Assembly: GCF_016865235.1 (NCBI RefSeq)
Contig: NZ_CP064030.1
Coordinates: 2,976,001 to 3,040,000 of the forward strand
Direction of reading: 5' to 3'
Source: Dyella caseinilytica
GTDB lineage: Bacteria > Pseudomonadota > Gammaproteobacteria > Xanthomonadales > Rhodanobacteraceae
Length of the DNA: 64,000 nt
In this document: piece by piece, positions 50,255-58,205 of the stretch
Position numbering within the stretch: the stretch's first letter is position 1
Layout of the letters: each line of letters opens with the position of its first letter
Translations under genes and position numbers: made by a program
The notes under the pieces: model-generated
Databases searched by the model: none
The model's input: the letters and a program-made list of their open reading frames with translations, nothing else
What the model was told of the DNA's origin: nothing

Positions 50255-51348
50255 CCCCCTATGCGCACCTCAAGCTGGTCAAGGGTTAAAAACGTGCCCT
50301 TTGCGCTGTAAAACTTGTCAAACGACACCTTACCGCTTCGATACATCGCGGCTCGCTCCGGGCCTAGAATGTCGTCCTGTCGGCCAGCCGATTGTTTGGC
50401 GAACCACTCCGCATAGGTTTGCTCCGCCGGCACTTGCCCGTCCATGCTTGCGCGCGTGCCTGCCGGCATCTCGTCGGCAGGGATGCCCAACTCTTTCCAC
50501 GATTTCAGCACCGGCACGGAGACGCTGCGGCAATTGAAATGGATGCGCCCCGGACCTTCGCCCCACGGAATCGAGTGGCCTATCGGTTTGTGCGTGTCGC
50601 ATGTGTAAAGCAGGCCGTCACGGATGCGGCACTGCGGGCTGGTCTTGGTGTCCAACGTGGCGACCCAGCCGGTGGCCTTCACAAGGTCTTTGTTGGCATC
50701 CGTCATGGACTGCCGCGCAAGCTGCGCGGTGTGGCTCAATGCCGTCTGCACCACCGTAGCAACTTCCTGGCGACCACGCTGCAGGATTCCGTCGCGGTAG
50801 CCCATGGCCCGCGTCCCGCGAATGGTTTGGATGATCTCCGATGTGGTCTTGCCCTCGACGTACCCGGCGCGCACCGTGTTGCGAATGAGCGTGAGCCGCG
50901 ATGCCTCCAAGTTGCTTGCCCAGTCACGCAGCAAACGCCCCTGAAAGGGCCGTGATAGCGCGGCGGCATAAACCTGGTCCGCTGATACCCCGGCAATGGG
51001 GAAATGCGCCTGCACGACGGCAGGGACGGCGGCGCGCCATGCAACGGACTGCGCCGACACTTCCAGCTTGGCAGCGGCCTTTACCTCCGGGTCCATCGCG
51101 GCCAGGATCGCGGCATAGGCTTGCGCGTTGACGGCACGCACTGATGCGAGCAACGCGTCAAGGCGCTCGACAGTGAAGCTATCGCGGTCAATCTGCAGCA
51201 GCGCTTCCGTAAGCTGCGCGGTTAACCTGGTGTCTGTCTTGTTGAGCAATGCAACCATGCGTTGAGCTACGCCGGACGTATACCGGCGTAGGTCAATTTC
51301 ATGGCTGATTGCGCGATCCTGTAGGACAGCGTTAGCCGTTTGCGACAT
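50251..51348 (-). CDS. Head morphogenesis / minor head protein (Mu gpF-like)
   Basis: The protein has 365 residues, N-terminal half helical. The C-terminal domain has TALSHTAQLARQSMTDANKDLVKATGWVATLDTKTSPQCRIRDG and GPGRIHFNCRSVSVPV, the gpF/SPP1 gp7 family signature with Cys and His positions. It follows the portal gene with 17-bp overlap. It probably binds the portal and DNA during assembly. Confidence 0.9.
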   Translation of the reverse strand: MSQTANAVLQDRAISHEIDLRRYTSGVAQRMVALLNKTDTRLTAQLTEALLQIDRDSFTVERLDALLASVRAVNAQAYAAILAAMDPEVKAAAKLEVSAQSVAWRAAVPAVVQAHFPIAGVSADQVYAAALSRPFQGRLLRDWASNLEASRLTLIRNTVRAGYVEGKTTSEIIQTIRGTRAMGYRDGILQRGRQEVATVVQTALSHTAQLARQSMTDANKDLVKATGWVATLDTKTSPQCRIRDGLLYTCDTHKPIGHSIPWGEGPGRIHFNCRSVSVPVLKSWKELGIPADEMPAGTRASMDGQVPAEQTYAEWFAKQSAGRQDDILGPERAAMYRSGKVSFDKFYSAKGTFLTLDQLEVRIGG

Positions 51349-52741
51349 TCGTTTCTGCTCCCGCGCCAGCCATAGGTGCTGGCGGTAGTGATGCCGTCAT
51401 TTCCGCTTCTGCGTTGGCCGCCTCTACTGCCGGGTCCACGTCGTCGGACAGGATGCCGCGACGCTGCAGCTCGACAATGGCCGTTTCACTGGTGATAACG
51501 CCAGACAGGTGCAAGTCTTTGATGAGTGCGCCGGACGCTTCGCCCATCGTGGCCGCGCCGTAATCGCTGAACAGCTTTGCCGTGGGCACAGTCGATTGCT
51601 TCGCCCATTGCGCCGTGTAGTGCAACGCAAGGTCTATTGCATCCTCAAACTGTTCGGCCATGCGCTGCAAGTCGGACTTGTTCGCCTCTGCATCATTGGC
51701 CGACTCGGTGGCAGTGCGTGCGCCCGGCTTCTTTACCATCAGTTCCGCGCCGGTTTGGATCATCTGTTCCTCAAGCGCGTTGATGGCCGACACGCCAGCA
51801 CCGATGGCCTGGCCGGTGTGCTCGACATATTCAAGCTTAGCGCCCTGCGGCAGCTTCACAGCCGTTGCCGCGCCCACTGAAAGCTTGGTGTCGTCATCGG
51901 CACCGGACAGCGCGAGGATCGGCACGCGCGCAACGTGCATGATGGTGTCCTGGTCGCTTTGGCTCTGCCAGTGCTTGACGTTGAGGTATGCCAAGTCCTC
52001 AAGCGGAGCACGTCCAATCATGAATCCGTCGCGGATGCCGTACAGCGGAACGTACGGGATATCTTCAAGCGTGGTGGTGCCCTTGTCGAAGATGCCCCAA
52101 CCTTTGCCGTCCGCATCCTCGCGCCAAATTTCCCAAGCGCCAGGCGACAACACTCGAACCTGCGGAAGCCACTTGGTTGCAAACAAGCCGTCTGCCTGTT
52201 CGTACGTTTCGAGAATGCGCAACTGCGTTAGGCGCATCTTTCCGCTCTGGATCTGCGCTTGCCATCCCAAAATCTGATGATGCTTGACGCGTACCCAGTA
52301 CGGCCGCGCACCAGTCGCCTCAAGTGCCGCCCGTGTAGTGGTCTCGGTTCCATCTACACGGGGGAAATCCACCAGGATACCGGCCAGGCCATAGCCGACA
52401 ACTTCCGCGAACATTTCCGCCGCGAAATTGTTCAGGCTCATGCCCTGCAGATCGATATCCTCCGCCCACTTGTCAAAGTCGGAGTTTGAATCGCGCAGTG
52501 CAAGCGGCTTCGCAAACGGCTTTCCGCTCATCACTGACACAGTGCGACGGTAGGCAGGAAACAGCGTTGCCGTTTCCACGCGCGCCTTGTGTGCGTCGAT
52601 ATCTTCAGCAGGCCAGCGGGGCATGAGTGTATGCCCCGCTGCGCGCATCGTGCGCGTGCCGCCCATAAGCGCATCCAGCACCTTCCAAGTTACGGCCAGG
52701 TTGTTGATCGGTGCGCATGCTTCGTTAACTTGCAATGACAT
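51332..52741 (-). CDS. Portal protein (DUF4055)
   Basis: The protein has 469 residues: LMPRWPAEDIDAHKARVETATLFPAYRRTVSVMSGKPF is the DUF4055 opening. Later come GILVDFP, IPYVPLYG, EDLAYLNVKHWQSQSDQDTIMHVARVPILAL and a C-terminal helical part. Position between terminase and head morphogenesis gene marks it as the portal, the dodecamer at the DNA entry vertex. Confidence 0.9.
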   Translation of the reverse strand: MSLQVNEACAPINNLAVTWKVLDALMGGTRTMRAAGHTLMPRWPAEDIDAHKARVETATLFPAYRRTVSVMSGKPFAKPLALRDSNSDFDKWAEDIDLQGMSLNNFAAEMFAEVVGYGLAGILVDFPRVDGTETTTRAALEATGARPYWVRVKHHQILGWQAQIQSGKMRLTQLRILETYEQADGLFATKWLPQVRVLSPGAWEIWREDADGKGWGIFDKGTTTLEDIPYVPLYGIRDGFMIGRAPLEDLAYLNVKHWQSQSDQDTIMHVARVPILALSGADDDTKLSVGAATAVKLPQGAKLEYVEHTGQAIGAGVSAINALEEQMIQTGAELMVKKPGARTATESANDAEANKSDLQRMAEQFEDAIDLALHYTAQWAKQSTVPTAKLFSDYGAATMGEASGALIKDLHLSGVITSETAIVELQRRGILSDDVDPAVEAANAEAEMTASLPPAPMAGAGAETNVANG

Positions 52742-52745
52742 TTGA

Positions 52746-54074
52746 TTACATCCTTAGCGGCGCAACTTCTGCAATGCGCTTGATGACGGGCCATTCCACA
52801 TCCACGCAATAGCCAATGGCCGTCGTGATGTGCTGGTATTGGTTGCTCTGATCTTCTTGGAACGTTGAGCCGTCTTTTAGCTGCACCGTGGCAAGCCCTT
52901 TGTGGCACCACTCGGCAGTCTTTGGATTCACATACAACGACGTGTGGCCGTCCGCTGTCTTGATCTTCGTCCGTACTGCGTTTTGACGATCCTTGATCGC
53001 GGGTGCGGCGGGCTTTACGCGTCGCGTGTACTGCCACCCGTTCGCCTTCAAAACGCCTTCGATGTCCGTATAGTCGGACGCGTGGCCGTGTTTCTCGCCA
53101 GCCTTGCCAGCCGGATCGCCGTAAATGATGACGTGCTTGTTGCGGTGGTCTTTGTACTTCTCGACAAACTCAAGCGCCGACTGTTTCGACACCGCCGAGG
53201 TGAGCACGATTTCATCAAGCAAGTACAAGTCTTTACCGTCATTGCGCCGCACACCGATTGCGGATGACAACGGCGTGAAGTTTTGGTCGTGCATCCAAAG
53301 CAATTGTTCGTGCGACTGGATCGTTTCGTCCGTGTGATTGTGCTTGCCGAAGTCTTCATAGATTCGGCCGCCAGCAGTCTCGAATGACGCCTCGAATTCT
53401 TGCTTGAACTGTTTTGCCGACATGGCGGCGCGTGTAGCCTCCATCACGTCTGGCGGCAAAATCTCCGCCGACTTCCAATGGAACACAACGAAATTAGGAT
53501 CTACGCCGGTCTCTGCCTTTTGGCACAAGTCGTAATAGTGGTTAAGACCATCAGGAACGCCGAGCAGCCAGCACCACGCGCGGTAATCGGGATCAAGTGG
53601 ATTCACCGTGTTGAGCGCCGGGAAGATGTTCGCCTCCCATGCGTCGCTCTTTACGTCGGCAAATTCATCAATGCCGCCACCCTTCCAAGGGATGCCCTCG
53701 ATACGTTCCGGTTTATCCAAACCGATAACGTGAATCTCGCTGCCGTTTGGCAGATAGATAATCAGGTCTGATTCGGACGGCTTGCGCTCATGCGACGCCG
53801 ACAGCGAGAAAGCCTTGAGGTCATCCCAAAAGATTTTCTTTGCCTGGCTGTACGTCGGTGCTGCCGCGAAGTATTGGCCGACAATTGCGCTCGCCTGCTT
53901 CACCAGGAAGCGCTTAAACCGCTCCGTCTTGCCGCTACGTCTGCCAGCGGGAACCAGTGGAAAGCGGATGCCGTTGCGCACCGCCTCCACAAGCCTCAAC
54001 TGGACAGGGTGATCCTTGAGCGGATACCAACGCGACAACTGGCGGTCTAACAAAAGATCGCCGGTTACACTCAT
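52746..54074 (-). CDS. Terminase large subunit
   Basis: The protein has 442 residues. The ATPase has Walker A-like VPAGRRSGKT (residues 41-50) and Walker B GGIDEFAD. Coupling motif candidates follow. The nuclease-like domain has VIIYGDPAGKAGEKHGHASDYTDIEGVL with metal-binding Asp. It packages phage DNA into the procapsid. The start overlaps the small-subunit-like gene's stop by 4 bp. Confidence 0.95.
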   Translation of the reverse strand: MSVTGDLLLDRQLSRWYPLKDHPVQLRLVEAVRNGIRFPLVPAGRRSGKTERFKRFLVKQASAIVGQYFAAAPTYSQAKKIFWDDLKAFSLSASHERKPSESDLIIYLPNGSEIHVIGLDKPERIEGIPWKGGGIDEFADVKSDAWEANIFPALNTVNPLDPDYRAWCWLLGVPDGLNHYYDLCQKAETGVDPNFVVFHWKSAEILPPDVMEATRAAMSAKQFKQEFEASFETAGGRIYEDFGKHNHTDETIQSHEQLLWMHDQNFTPLSSAIGVRRNDGKDLYLLDEIVLTSAVSKQSALEFVEKYKDHRNKHVIIYGDPAGKAGEKHGHASDYTDIEGVLKANGWQYTRRVKPAAPAIKDRQNAVRTKIKTADGHTSLYVNPKTAEWCHKGLATVQLKDGSTFQEDQSNQYQHITTAIGYCVDVEWPVIKRIAEVAPLRM

Positions 54075-54391
54075 GATGGGAGCTTGCTGATTAGATCAGT
54101 GAACAGCGTGGACATGTCTTTCTTGCCGTTCGTGTCCTCGGTCGGCTTCGCCTTGCCCAGGCCGCGATCAAGCACGGAGTTAGCAGCGCTCACGCGCGCG
54201 ATGGGCGGCGCTTTCTTGTCCTGCATCACGTCCACAAGCGTTTGCATGGCAGACGTGATGAACGGCGCTGCGATCTGCGCGTTAGTCTCGCCATTCGGCC
54301 CCACGGACTTGGAACGGCCGCCCGGATTGCCCGATTGACCTTTCTGGAAGCTGGTCTTATTCGTGTGCTTGCTCTTGGGCTTGTCTGCCAT
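54071..54391 (-). CDS. Putative terminase small subunit (DUF5681)
   Basis: The protein has 106 residues from MADKPKSKHTNKTSFQKGQS. The DUF5681 hallmark FQKGQSGNPGGRSKSV occurs near residues 15-30, followed by a helical part with ARVSAANSVLDRGLGKA. It sits directly before the large subunit with an ATGA overlap, which suggests the DNA-recognising terminase partner. The longer frame to 54466 lies within the Rz gene. Confidence 0.75.
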   Translation of the reverse strand: MADKPKSKHTNKTSFQKGQSGNPGGRSKSVGPNGETNAQIAAPFITSAMQTLVDVMQDKKAPPIARVSAANSVLDRGLGKAKPTEDTNGKKDMSTLFTDLISKLPS

Positions 54392-54408
54392 GCGTGTACG
54401 CGCGGCAG

Positions 54409-54900
54409 TTACCCACCGCGTTCCTTTCGTAGAAATTCCTGCAACGCGCTTATGTCGGCGTCGCACCTGTCCCCTATTCCAATAAGATGCCCCGCACCTG
54501 TTTGCCGTAGGTCGGCGGCTGCATCAGGCTGGCCGGGACCGGCGGCAGCTTGGGCGGCTGCACTTGCAAGGGCGGGTGTACAGCTCCACTCGGCACGCAG
54601 GCGGACAGTGCCAGTACGGAGGTCAGCGATAATCCGATCAGAATTCGCCTTTGCATCGGCCATATCCTTTTGGTGTTTTGAATCCACGTCCGCAAACTTC
54701 GCGGCCATGTCCTGTTCGCTCTTGCGCGCGGCAGCTTCGGCCTGCGCGGTCAGTTCAGCAGCGTGCTGCGCCTGGTCGGCGTTCGCTTGCGTAACTTCGG
54801 CAAGCTTGAGTGCGCCCGCTTGATATGCGGCGTGGTGTCCGGCCGCATATCCGGCGATGTATAGGGCAATAGCCAGCGCAAACTTGAGGTATGCGCTCAT
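54409..54900 (-). CDS. Rz: Inner-membrane spanin Rz (DUF2514-like)
   Basis: The protein has 163 residues: MSAYLKFALAIALYIAGYAAG is a single N-terminal anchor. A long helix follows (LTAQAEAAARKSEQDMAAKFADVDSKHQKD), typical of i-spanins crossing the periplasm. It overlaps the endolysin stop by 4 bp. With Rz1 nested inside, it fuses inner and outer membranes in the final lysis step. Confidence 0.9.
   Translation of the reverse strand: MSAYLKFALAIALYIAGYAAGHHAAYQAGALKLAEVTQANADQAQHAAELTAQAEAAARKSEQDMAAKFADVDSKHQKDMADAKANSDRIIADLRTGTVRLRAEWSCTPALASAAAQAAAGPGQPDAAADLRQTGAGHLIGIGDRCDADISALQEFLRKERGG
54474..54656 (-). CDS. Rz1: Outer-membrane spanin lipoprotein Rz1, nested in Rz
   Basis: The protein has 60 residues in a different frame inside Rz: MQRRILIGLSLTSVLALSAC. 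The lipobox LSAC places the lipidated Cys at residue 20. The mature part is Pro-rich (PPKLPPVPASLMQPP). Both features are those of Rz1 o-spanins, and a nested out-of-frame gene is the classic arrangement. ATG 54656 is chosen over the earlier start because it directly precedes the basic n-region. Confidence 0.88.
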   Translation of the reverse strand: MQRRILIGLSLTSVLALSACVPSGAVHPPLQVQPPKLPPVPASLMQPPTYGKQVRGILLE

Positions 54901-55403
54901 TGTCGTTTCTCGCATAGCTCGCGTTCGGCGTGGCGACGCCGCACCAGGCCGGGCAACTCTTTGCCTCCCGCGTACACCCATCGCGTAATCTGCTGGCACG
55001 CGGCGGACCACTGGCCCGCGTTCGCGTACTGGCGGATCTTTGGGGCGCTTCCGTCCCGAAGGGTGCACAGGCCATCCTTCACGCCCTTCACGCCAGGCCC
55101 GACGTTGTAGGCAAAGTCAGTAAGGGCCGCCTCTTGGTTCGCAGTCATCGGCGCAGTGATGCAGCGGTGCACCGTGGCGTTCGCGATGGCGATATCCTCA
55201 CGCGCCCACTGTTCGCACTGCGCGGCGCTGTAAGCGACACCTACGCGAACGTCTGCGCCGGTATGACCCATGCACGCGGTAGGCGTAGGATTGAGCGGCA
55301 GGCGGTCCATGTACGCCTTGGGCGGATTGCCTTCGAATGACAGGACAATCCCGAGCGTGAGAGCCAGCACCGCAGCGCTTACCTTGGCTGTCGGCTTTGC
55401 CAT
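54897..55403 (-). CDS. SAR-type endolysin (GH24 lysozyme)
   Basis: The protein has 168 residues. The N-terminal segment KVSAAVLALTLGIVLSF is weakly hydrophobic and Ala/Gly-rich, typical of a signal-anchor-release domain. Catalytic residues are Glu24 (FEGN), Asp33 (YMDRL) and Thr42 followed by C-M-G-H-T-G. The Glu-8-Asp spacing matches P22-type lysozymes; a 3-residue insertion follows Asp. It degrades peptidoglycan when released. Start overlaps the holin stop region. Confidence 0.9.
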   Translation of the reverse strand: MAKPTAKVSAAVLALTLGIVLSFEGNPPKAYMDRLPLNPTPTACMGHTGADVRVGVAYSAAQCEQWAREDIAIANATVHRCITAPMTANQEAALTDFAYNVGPGVKGVKDGLCTLRDGSAPKIRQYANAGQWSAACQQITRWVYAGGKELPGLVRRRHAERELCEKRQ

Positions 55404-55561
55404 AGTGCACGCCCCCATCTGAAAAAGCGCTCAAGGATGAGCATCACGGAGAAAATCAAAGCCGCGCATGCGGCCCAGTCTTGAACGGTCCATCCCGAGA
55501 ACGTGGCTGCAACGAAAGACACGGACGCGGCACCAGCCGCGTTATCCAAATGAGTACGCAT
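55379..55561 (-). CDS. Holin
   Basis: The protein has 60 residues with two hydrophobic helices (about 8-24, AAGAASVSFVAATFSGW; and 28-45, WAACAALIFSVMLILERFF) and a basic tail RWGRALWQSRQPR. Small size, location just before the endolysin and the overlap with it identify a holin or pinholin. The start ATG shares one base with the preceding stop (TAATG). Confidence 0.8.
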   Translation of the reverse strand: MRTHLDNAAGAASVSFVAATFSGWTVQDWAACAALIFSVMLILERFFRWGRALWQSRQPR

Positions 55562-56724
55562 TACGCGGCTTCCTTAATGTCGTCGCCGAATGCGTCGGCA
55601 AACACCTTTGTGCGCGCCCATTCGCCGCGTTCGTGGTGATAGACGATGCACGTCATGGATTGGTTACTGCGCCAGCCGCCGTTGGTGGCGTGCGCGTCTT
55701 TACCGGCCAACGTGTTGAATGACTCAACCGTGCAGCCCGCATACTCTTTCTTGCTTTCGTGGTGGATGTGACCAGTCAACCAGTGCCGATGCAGCGTTTC
55801 GCCCCAGTCTTTCGCGCGATCCACGGCCATCACGCCCATGAGCTTTTCAGCCTTGCACGAATGGCCGTGGTGCGCGCCAATCAACACCTTGCCGAAACGC
55901 ACGTAATGAAACAGCGCGGGGCTTGTGTGCACCTTCACACGCGGCTCGTTTTCGTAGATGTGCGCGAACACGATAGCCAGCCATAGCGCGCCGGTTTCGT
56001 CGTGATTGCCGGGCACGTGGATGACTTCTACTTCGTCATGCACTTCGAGCGCCGAATCAACGCACTGGCGCAGCGTCTTGACGGCTACGCTCGCCATCTT
56101 TGCGTAGCGGCCATCGGCATCAACGTTGTGACCGCTGCGCGGCGTCACCGCAGCAAGCGAGTCATAGTGCAGCGCGTCGCCAAGGTTCAGCACCACGCCC
56201 TTGCGTGCACGCGGCGAGCGCTCGACCAGCTCCGCCATTGCGCCGCAGTGAACGCGTTCGGCAATCTTCAAATCCCAGGCATCGCCGGTTTCGTCCTGCC
56301 AGGCGTACATGCCTATGTGCGGGTCACCGATGGGATACACGCTCATCAGGTCGTCACGGTATTCGTGATCATTCGCGGCGCGCGGCGCAACCTGCGGAAG
56401 GTCTGCGGCCATCGCTGCGCATGCAGCGCGGAAAATCATGGCCTGTTCTTCGTCGTCGGCGCGGGTCTTGATCCACTGCGCGCCAATCGTGCCATCCGCC
56501 TTGTACATCGTGGACATGCCGCGCAGCTTCTGGCCTGCGGGCAGCGGGTGATTCAGGTCATTCTCGGGCGCATAACCCTTGTTCGCTGCATCAACGGCGG
56601 CGATTTCTTCCACGGAGCGCTCAAGCGGAACCCTTGGATGGGTCTTGCAGGAACGGCAATAAATACGGCCGTTGCCGTTGCGAAAGGTTTTCGTGCTTTC
56701 GCAGTTAGGGCAAATGATTGCCAT
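55561..56724 (-). CDS. Zinc-ribbon plus calcineurin-like metallophosphoesterase
   Basis: The protein has 387 residues. The N-terminal CPNC and CRSC knuckles (residues 5-26) form a zinc ribbon. The phosphoesterase domain has GDPHIG, GDALHYDS, GNHDETGA, HHGHSCKAEK and GHIHHES, all metal-binding motifs present. It could act on phage or host nucleic acid or nucleotides. It is located ahead of the lysis genes in the late operon. Confidence 0.88.
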   Translation of the reverse strand: MAIICPNCESTKTFRNGNGRIYCRSCKTHPRVPLERSVEEIAAVDAANKGYAPENDLNHPLPAGQKLRGMSTMYKADGTIGAQWIKTRADDEEQAMIFRAACAAMAADLPQVAPRAANDHEYRDDLMSVYPIGDPHIGMYAWQDETGDAWDLKIAERVHCGAMAELVERSPRARKGVVLNLGDALHYDSLAAVTPRSGHNVDADGRYAKMASVAVKTLRQCVDSALEVHDEVEVIHVPGNHDETGALWLAIVFAHIYENEPRVKVHTSPALFHYVRFGKVLIGAHHGHSCKAEKLMGVMAVDRAKDWGETLHRHWLTGHIHHESKKEYAGCTVESFNTLAGKDAHATNGGWRSNQSMTCIVYHHERGEWARTKVFADAFGDDIKEAA

Positions 56725-56767
56725 GTGATGCTATCTCCGTCGCACGCCTGGCGCGCGGTGGTTGGAA

Positions 56768-57352
56768 TCAGTTGCGGATAAGGTCGGGCACGTCGGGCAC
56801 GTTCGCGCGGCGTGGCGTGTCGGGGACGTTCGCGCCGATGCGCTCGCAGTGCGCGCGCCACTCGGCGTCAGTCATCGGCACCGGCTCGGCGTTCACCAGT
56901 TCGCGCAGCTCAGCATCGGCGCGGCGCTGCAAGTCAGCATCAAGATGTTCGCGAACGCGTGCAGCGACGATGCCTGGCGCTGGTGAGCCATCGGCCAGGC
57001 GGATGGTGTGCGTGATCGACTGCGCCGAATCGACTGCGCACGCCTCTGCTGATCCGGGGCGGTCATCGCGGCCCTTGCTGCGCAGCTCATAAGCGATCAG
57101 GAACAGGATGCAGCAGCCCGCATGCCACAAGTGAGACTTGCCTGTCTCGGGGTCTGCCTTTTCGCCTTCCCACCACGAGGCTAGATGGCGATGCAGGCCC
57201 GCGAATACGCGCGACCAGTCCATGCCCTGCTCCCAGTTGCGCTCTTTGTACTTGCGAGCACCGAACGCGAGAATGTGGACGATGCAACGCACCGCGTCCC
57301 AGGGAAGCAGATTCCACGGCGCTTTGCCGCCGTCGTGTTTGACGCCAGTCAT
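56768..57352 (-). CDS. DUF5664 putative dATP/dGTP diphosphohydrolase
   Basis: The protein has 194 residues from MTGVKHDGGKAPWNLLPWDA. HILAFGARKYKERNWEQGMDW and HRHLASWWEGEKADPETGKSHLWHAGCCILFL give the all-helical, metal-binding pattern of the family, annotated as dATP/dGTP diphosphohydrolase. A C-terminal region of about 90 residues is extra. It is the first gene after repeat element copy A and a leader terminator. Confidence 0.8.
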   Translation of the reverse strand: MTGVKHDGGKAPWNLLPWDAVRCIVHILAFGARKYKERNWEQGMDWSRVFAGLHRHLASWWEGEKADPETGKSHLWHAGCCILFLIAYELRSKGRDDRPGSAEACAVDSAQSITHTIRLADGSPAPGIVAARVREHLDADLQRRADAELRELVNAEPVPMTDAEWRAHCERIGANVPDTPRRANVPDVPDLIRN

Positions 57353-57536
57353 AGGAAAGTCCCGATGTTTGAACAGGGGTCGCCGCGTGCGGACACGGCA
57401 AAGCACGCCCGGAGGCGTGTGGCGACGTAAGGGAGTGCGGCAGGCGCACCGGGGATAACGCACCCTTCTTGTGTGCGCGTGCCGCAAGAAATGGGGAGAC
57501 GCCCGCCTAAGCGTGGCGTACTGACCCCCTAGAAAA

Positions 57537-57563
57537 CGAAAACCCCGCACATCGGCGGGGTTT
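57537..57563 (-). terminator. Terminator in the late operon leader
   Basis: AAACCCCGC-CGATGT-GCGGGGTTTT on the minus strand lies between element copy A and the DUF5664 start. A terminator just downstream of a promoter-like site resembles lambda's leader terminator, which the Q protein overrides. The rest of 57353-57755 contains only this and copy A. Confidence 0.75.
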
Positions 57564-57583
57564 GGTTACAGCAATCTCATCGT

Positions 57584-57618
57584 GGGTAGTCTGTGACAGC
57601 GGCCTAGAGGACTGTCAA
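57584..57618 (-). promoter_or_regulatory. Repeated 35-bp element, copy A (late promoter candidate)
   Basis: On the minus strand it reads TTGACAGTCCTCTAGG, CCGCT, GTCACAGACT. TGACAG and CTGTCA form a dyad in this copy. It lies about 230 bp upstream of the DUF5664 ATG and about 20 bp before the leader terminator. No other copy was noticed besides 50220-50254. Confidence 0.6.
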
Positions 57619-57755
57619 GCCCCAATCAATGATGTCCGCACTGACCGCCTACTAAACCAGCGCGCAGCATCAATGCGCTTTCATGTTTCCCCGTACCCGT
57701 GTCCTGCTACATTTCGCACTCCGGTGGCGTGGCTACCATTTGAAGGGGAACGAGC

Positions 57756-58205
57756 ATGAAAACAGGAACTTTACTTGCCGCCCTCATGGCCTTGGGGGTT
57801 GCTGGTGGCGCTCAGGCGCAAACGGCCAGCACGTCCGCCGGTCTAGGGCAGGCATGGCCGAACACTGCAGATGTGAGCGCCGCGCCGAATTGGCACGTGT
57901 ACGTGTTCCACATGCACGGCATCAAGTACGTGCAGGTCAACGATCTAAGTGGCATCGTTCACGCGGCCATCGGAACTGCGAACGGCACAACCATCGTGCT
58001 GCCGATTGGCGTCGATGCGCAGAACGTGGTGACGACGGGCACAGCTGCGTCATCGTCGGCAGAAACGGTGTATCAGGACGCCACCACGACTGTCACGGCA
58101 ACACCGCAGGCCAGTGGCGCAACTACCTTCACCGTGGCAAAGGCCCTCAATTCCTGCCCCCAGCTGCAATGCAGCGGCCCCGGCGTGACGTCTTCGGTCC
58201 CGTAA
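57756..58205 (+). CDS. Exported protein of unknown function, prophage cargo
   Basis: The protein has 149 residues with signal peptide MKTGTLLAALMALGVAGGAQAQ after AAGGGG. The mature part begins TASTSAGLGQAWPNTADVSAAPNWHVYVFHMHGIKYVQVND. It has only two closely placed Cys near the C-terminus (CPQLQC). It runs opposite to the late operon and so is expressed independently, perhaps in the lysogen. It abuts the convergent MASE1 gene with no gap. Function not recognised. Confidence 0.7.
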   Translation: MKTGTLLAALMALGVAGGAQAQTASTSAGLGQAWPNTADVSAAPNWHVYVFHMHGIKYVQVNDLSGIVHAAIGTANGTTIVLPIGVDAQNVVTTGTAASSSAETVYQDATTTVTATPQASGATTFTVAKALNSCPQLQCSGPGVTSSVP

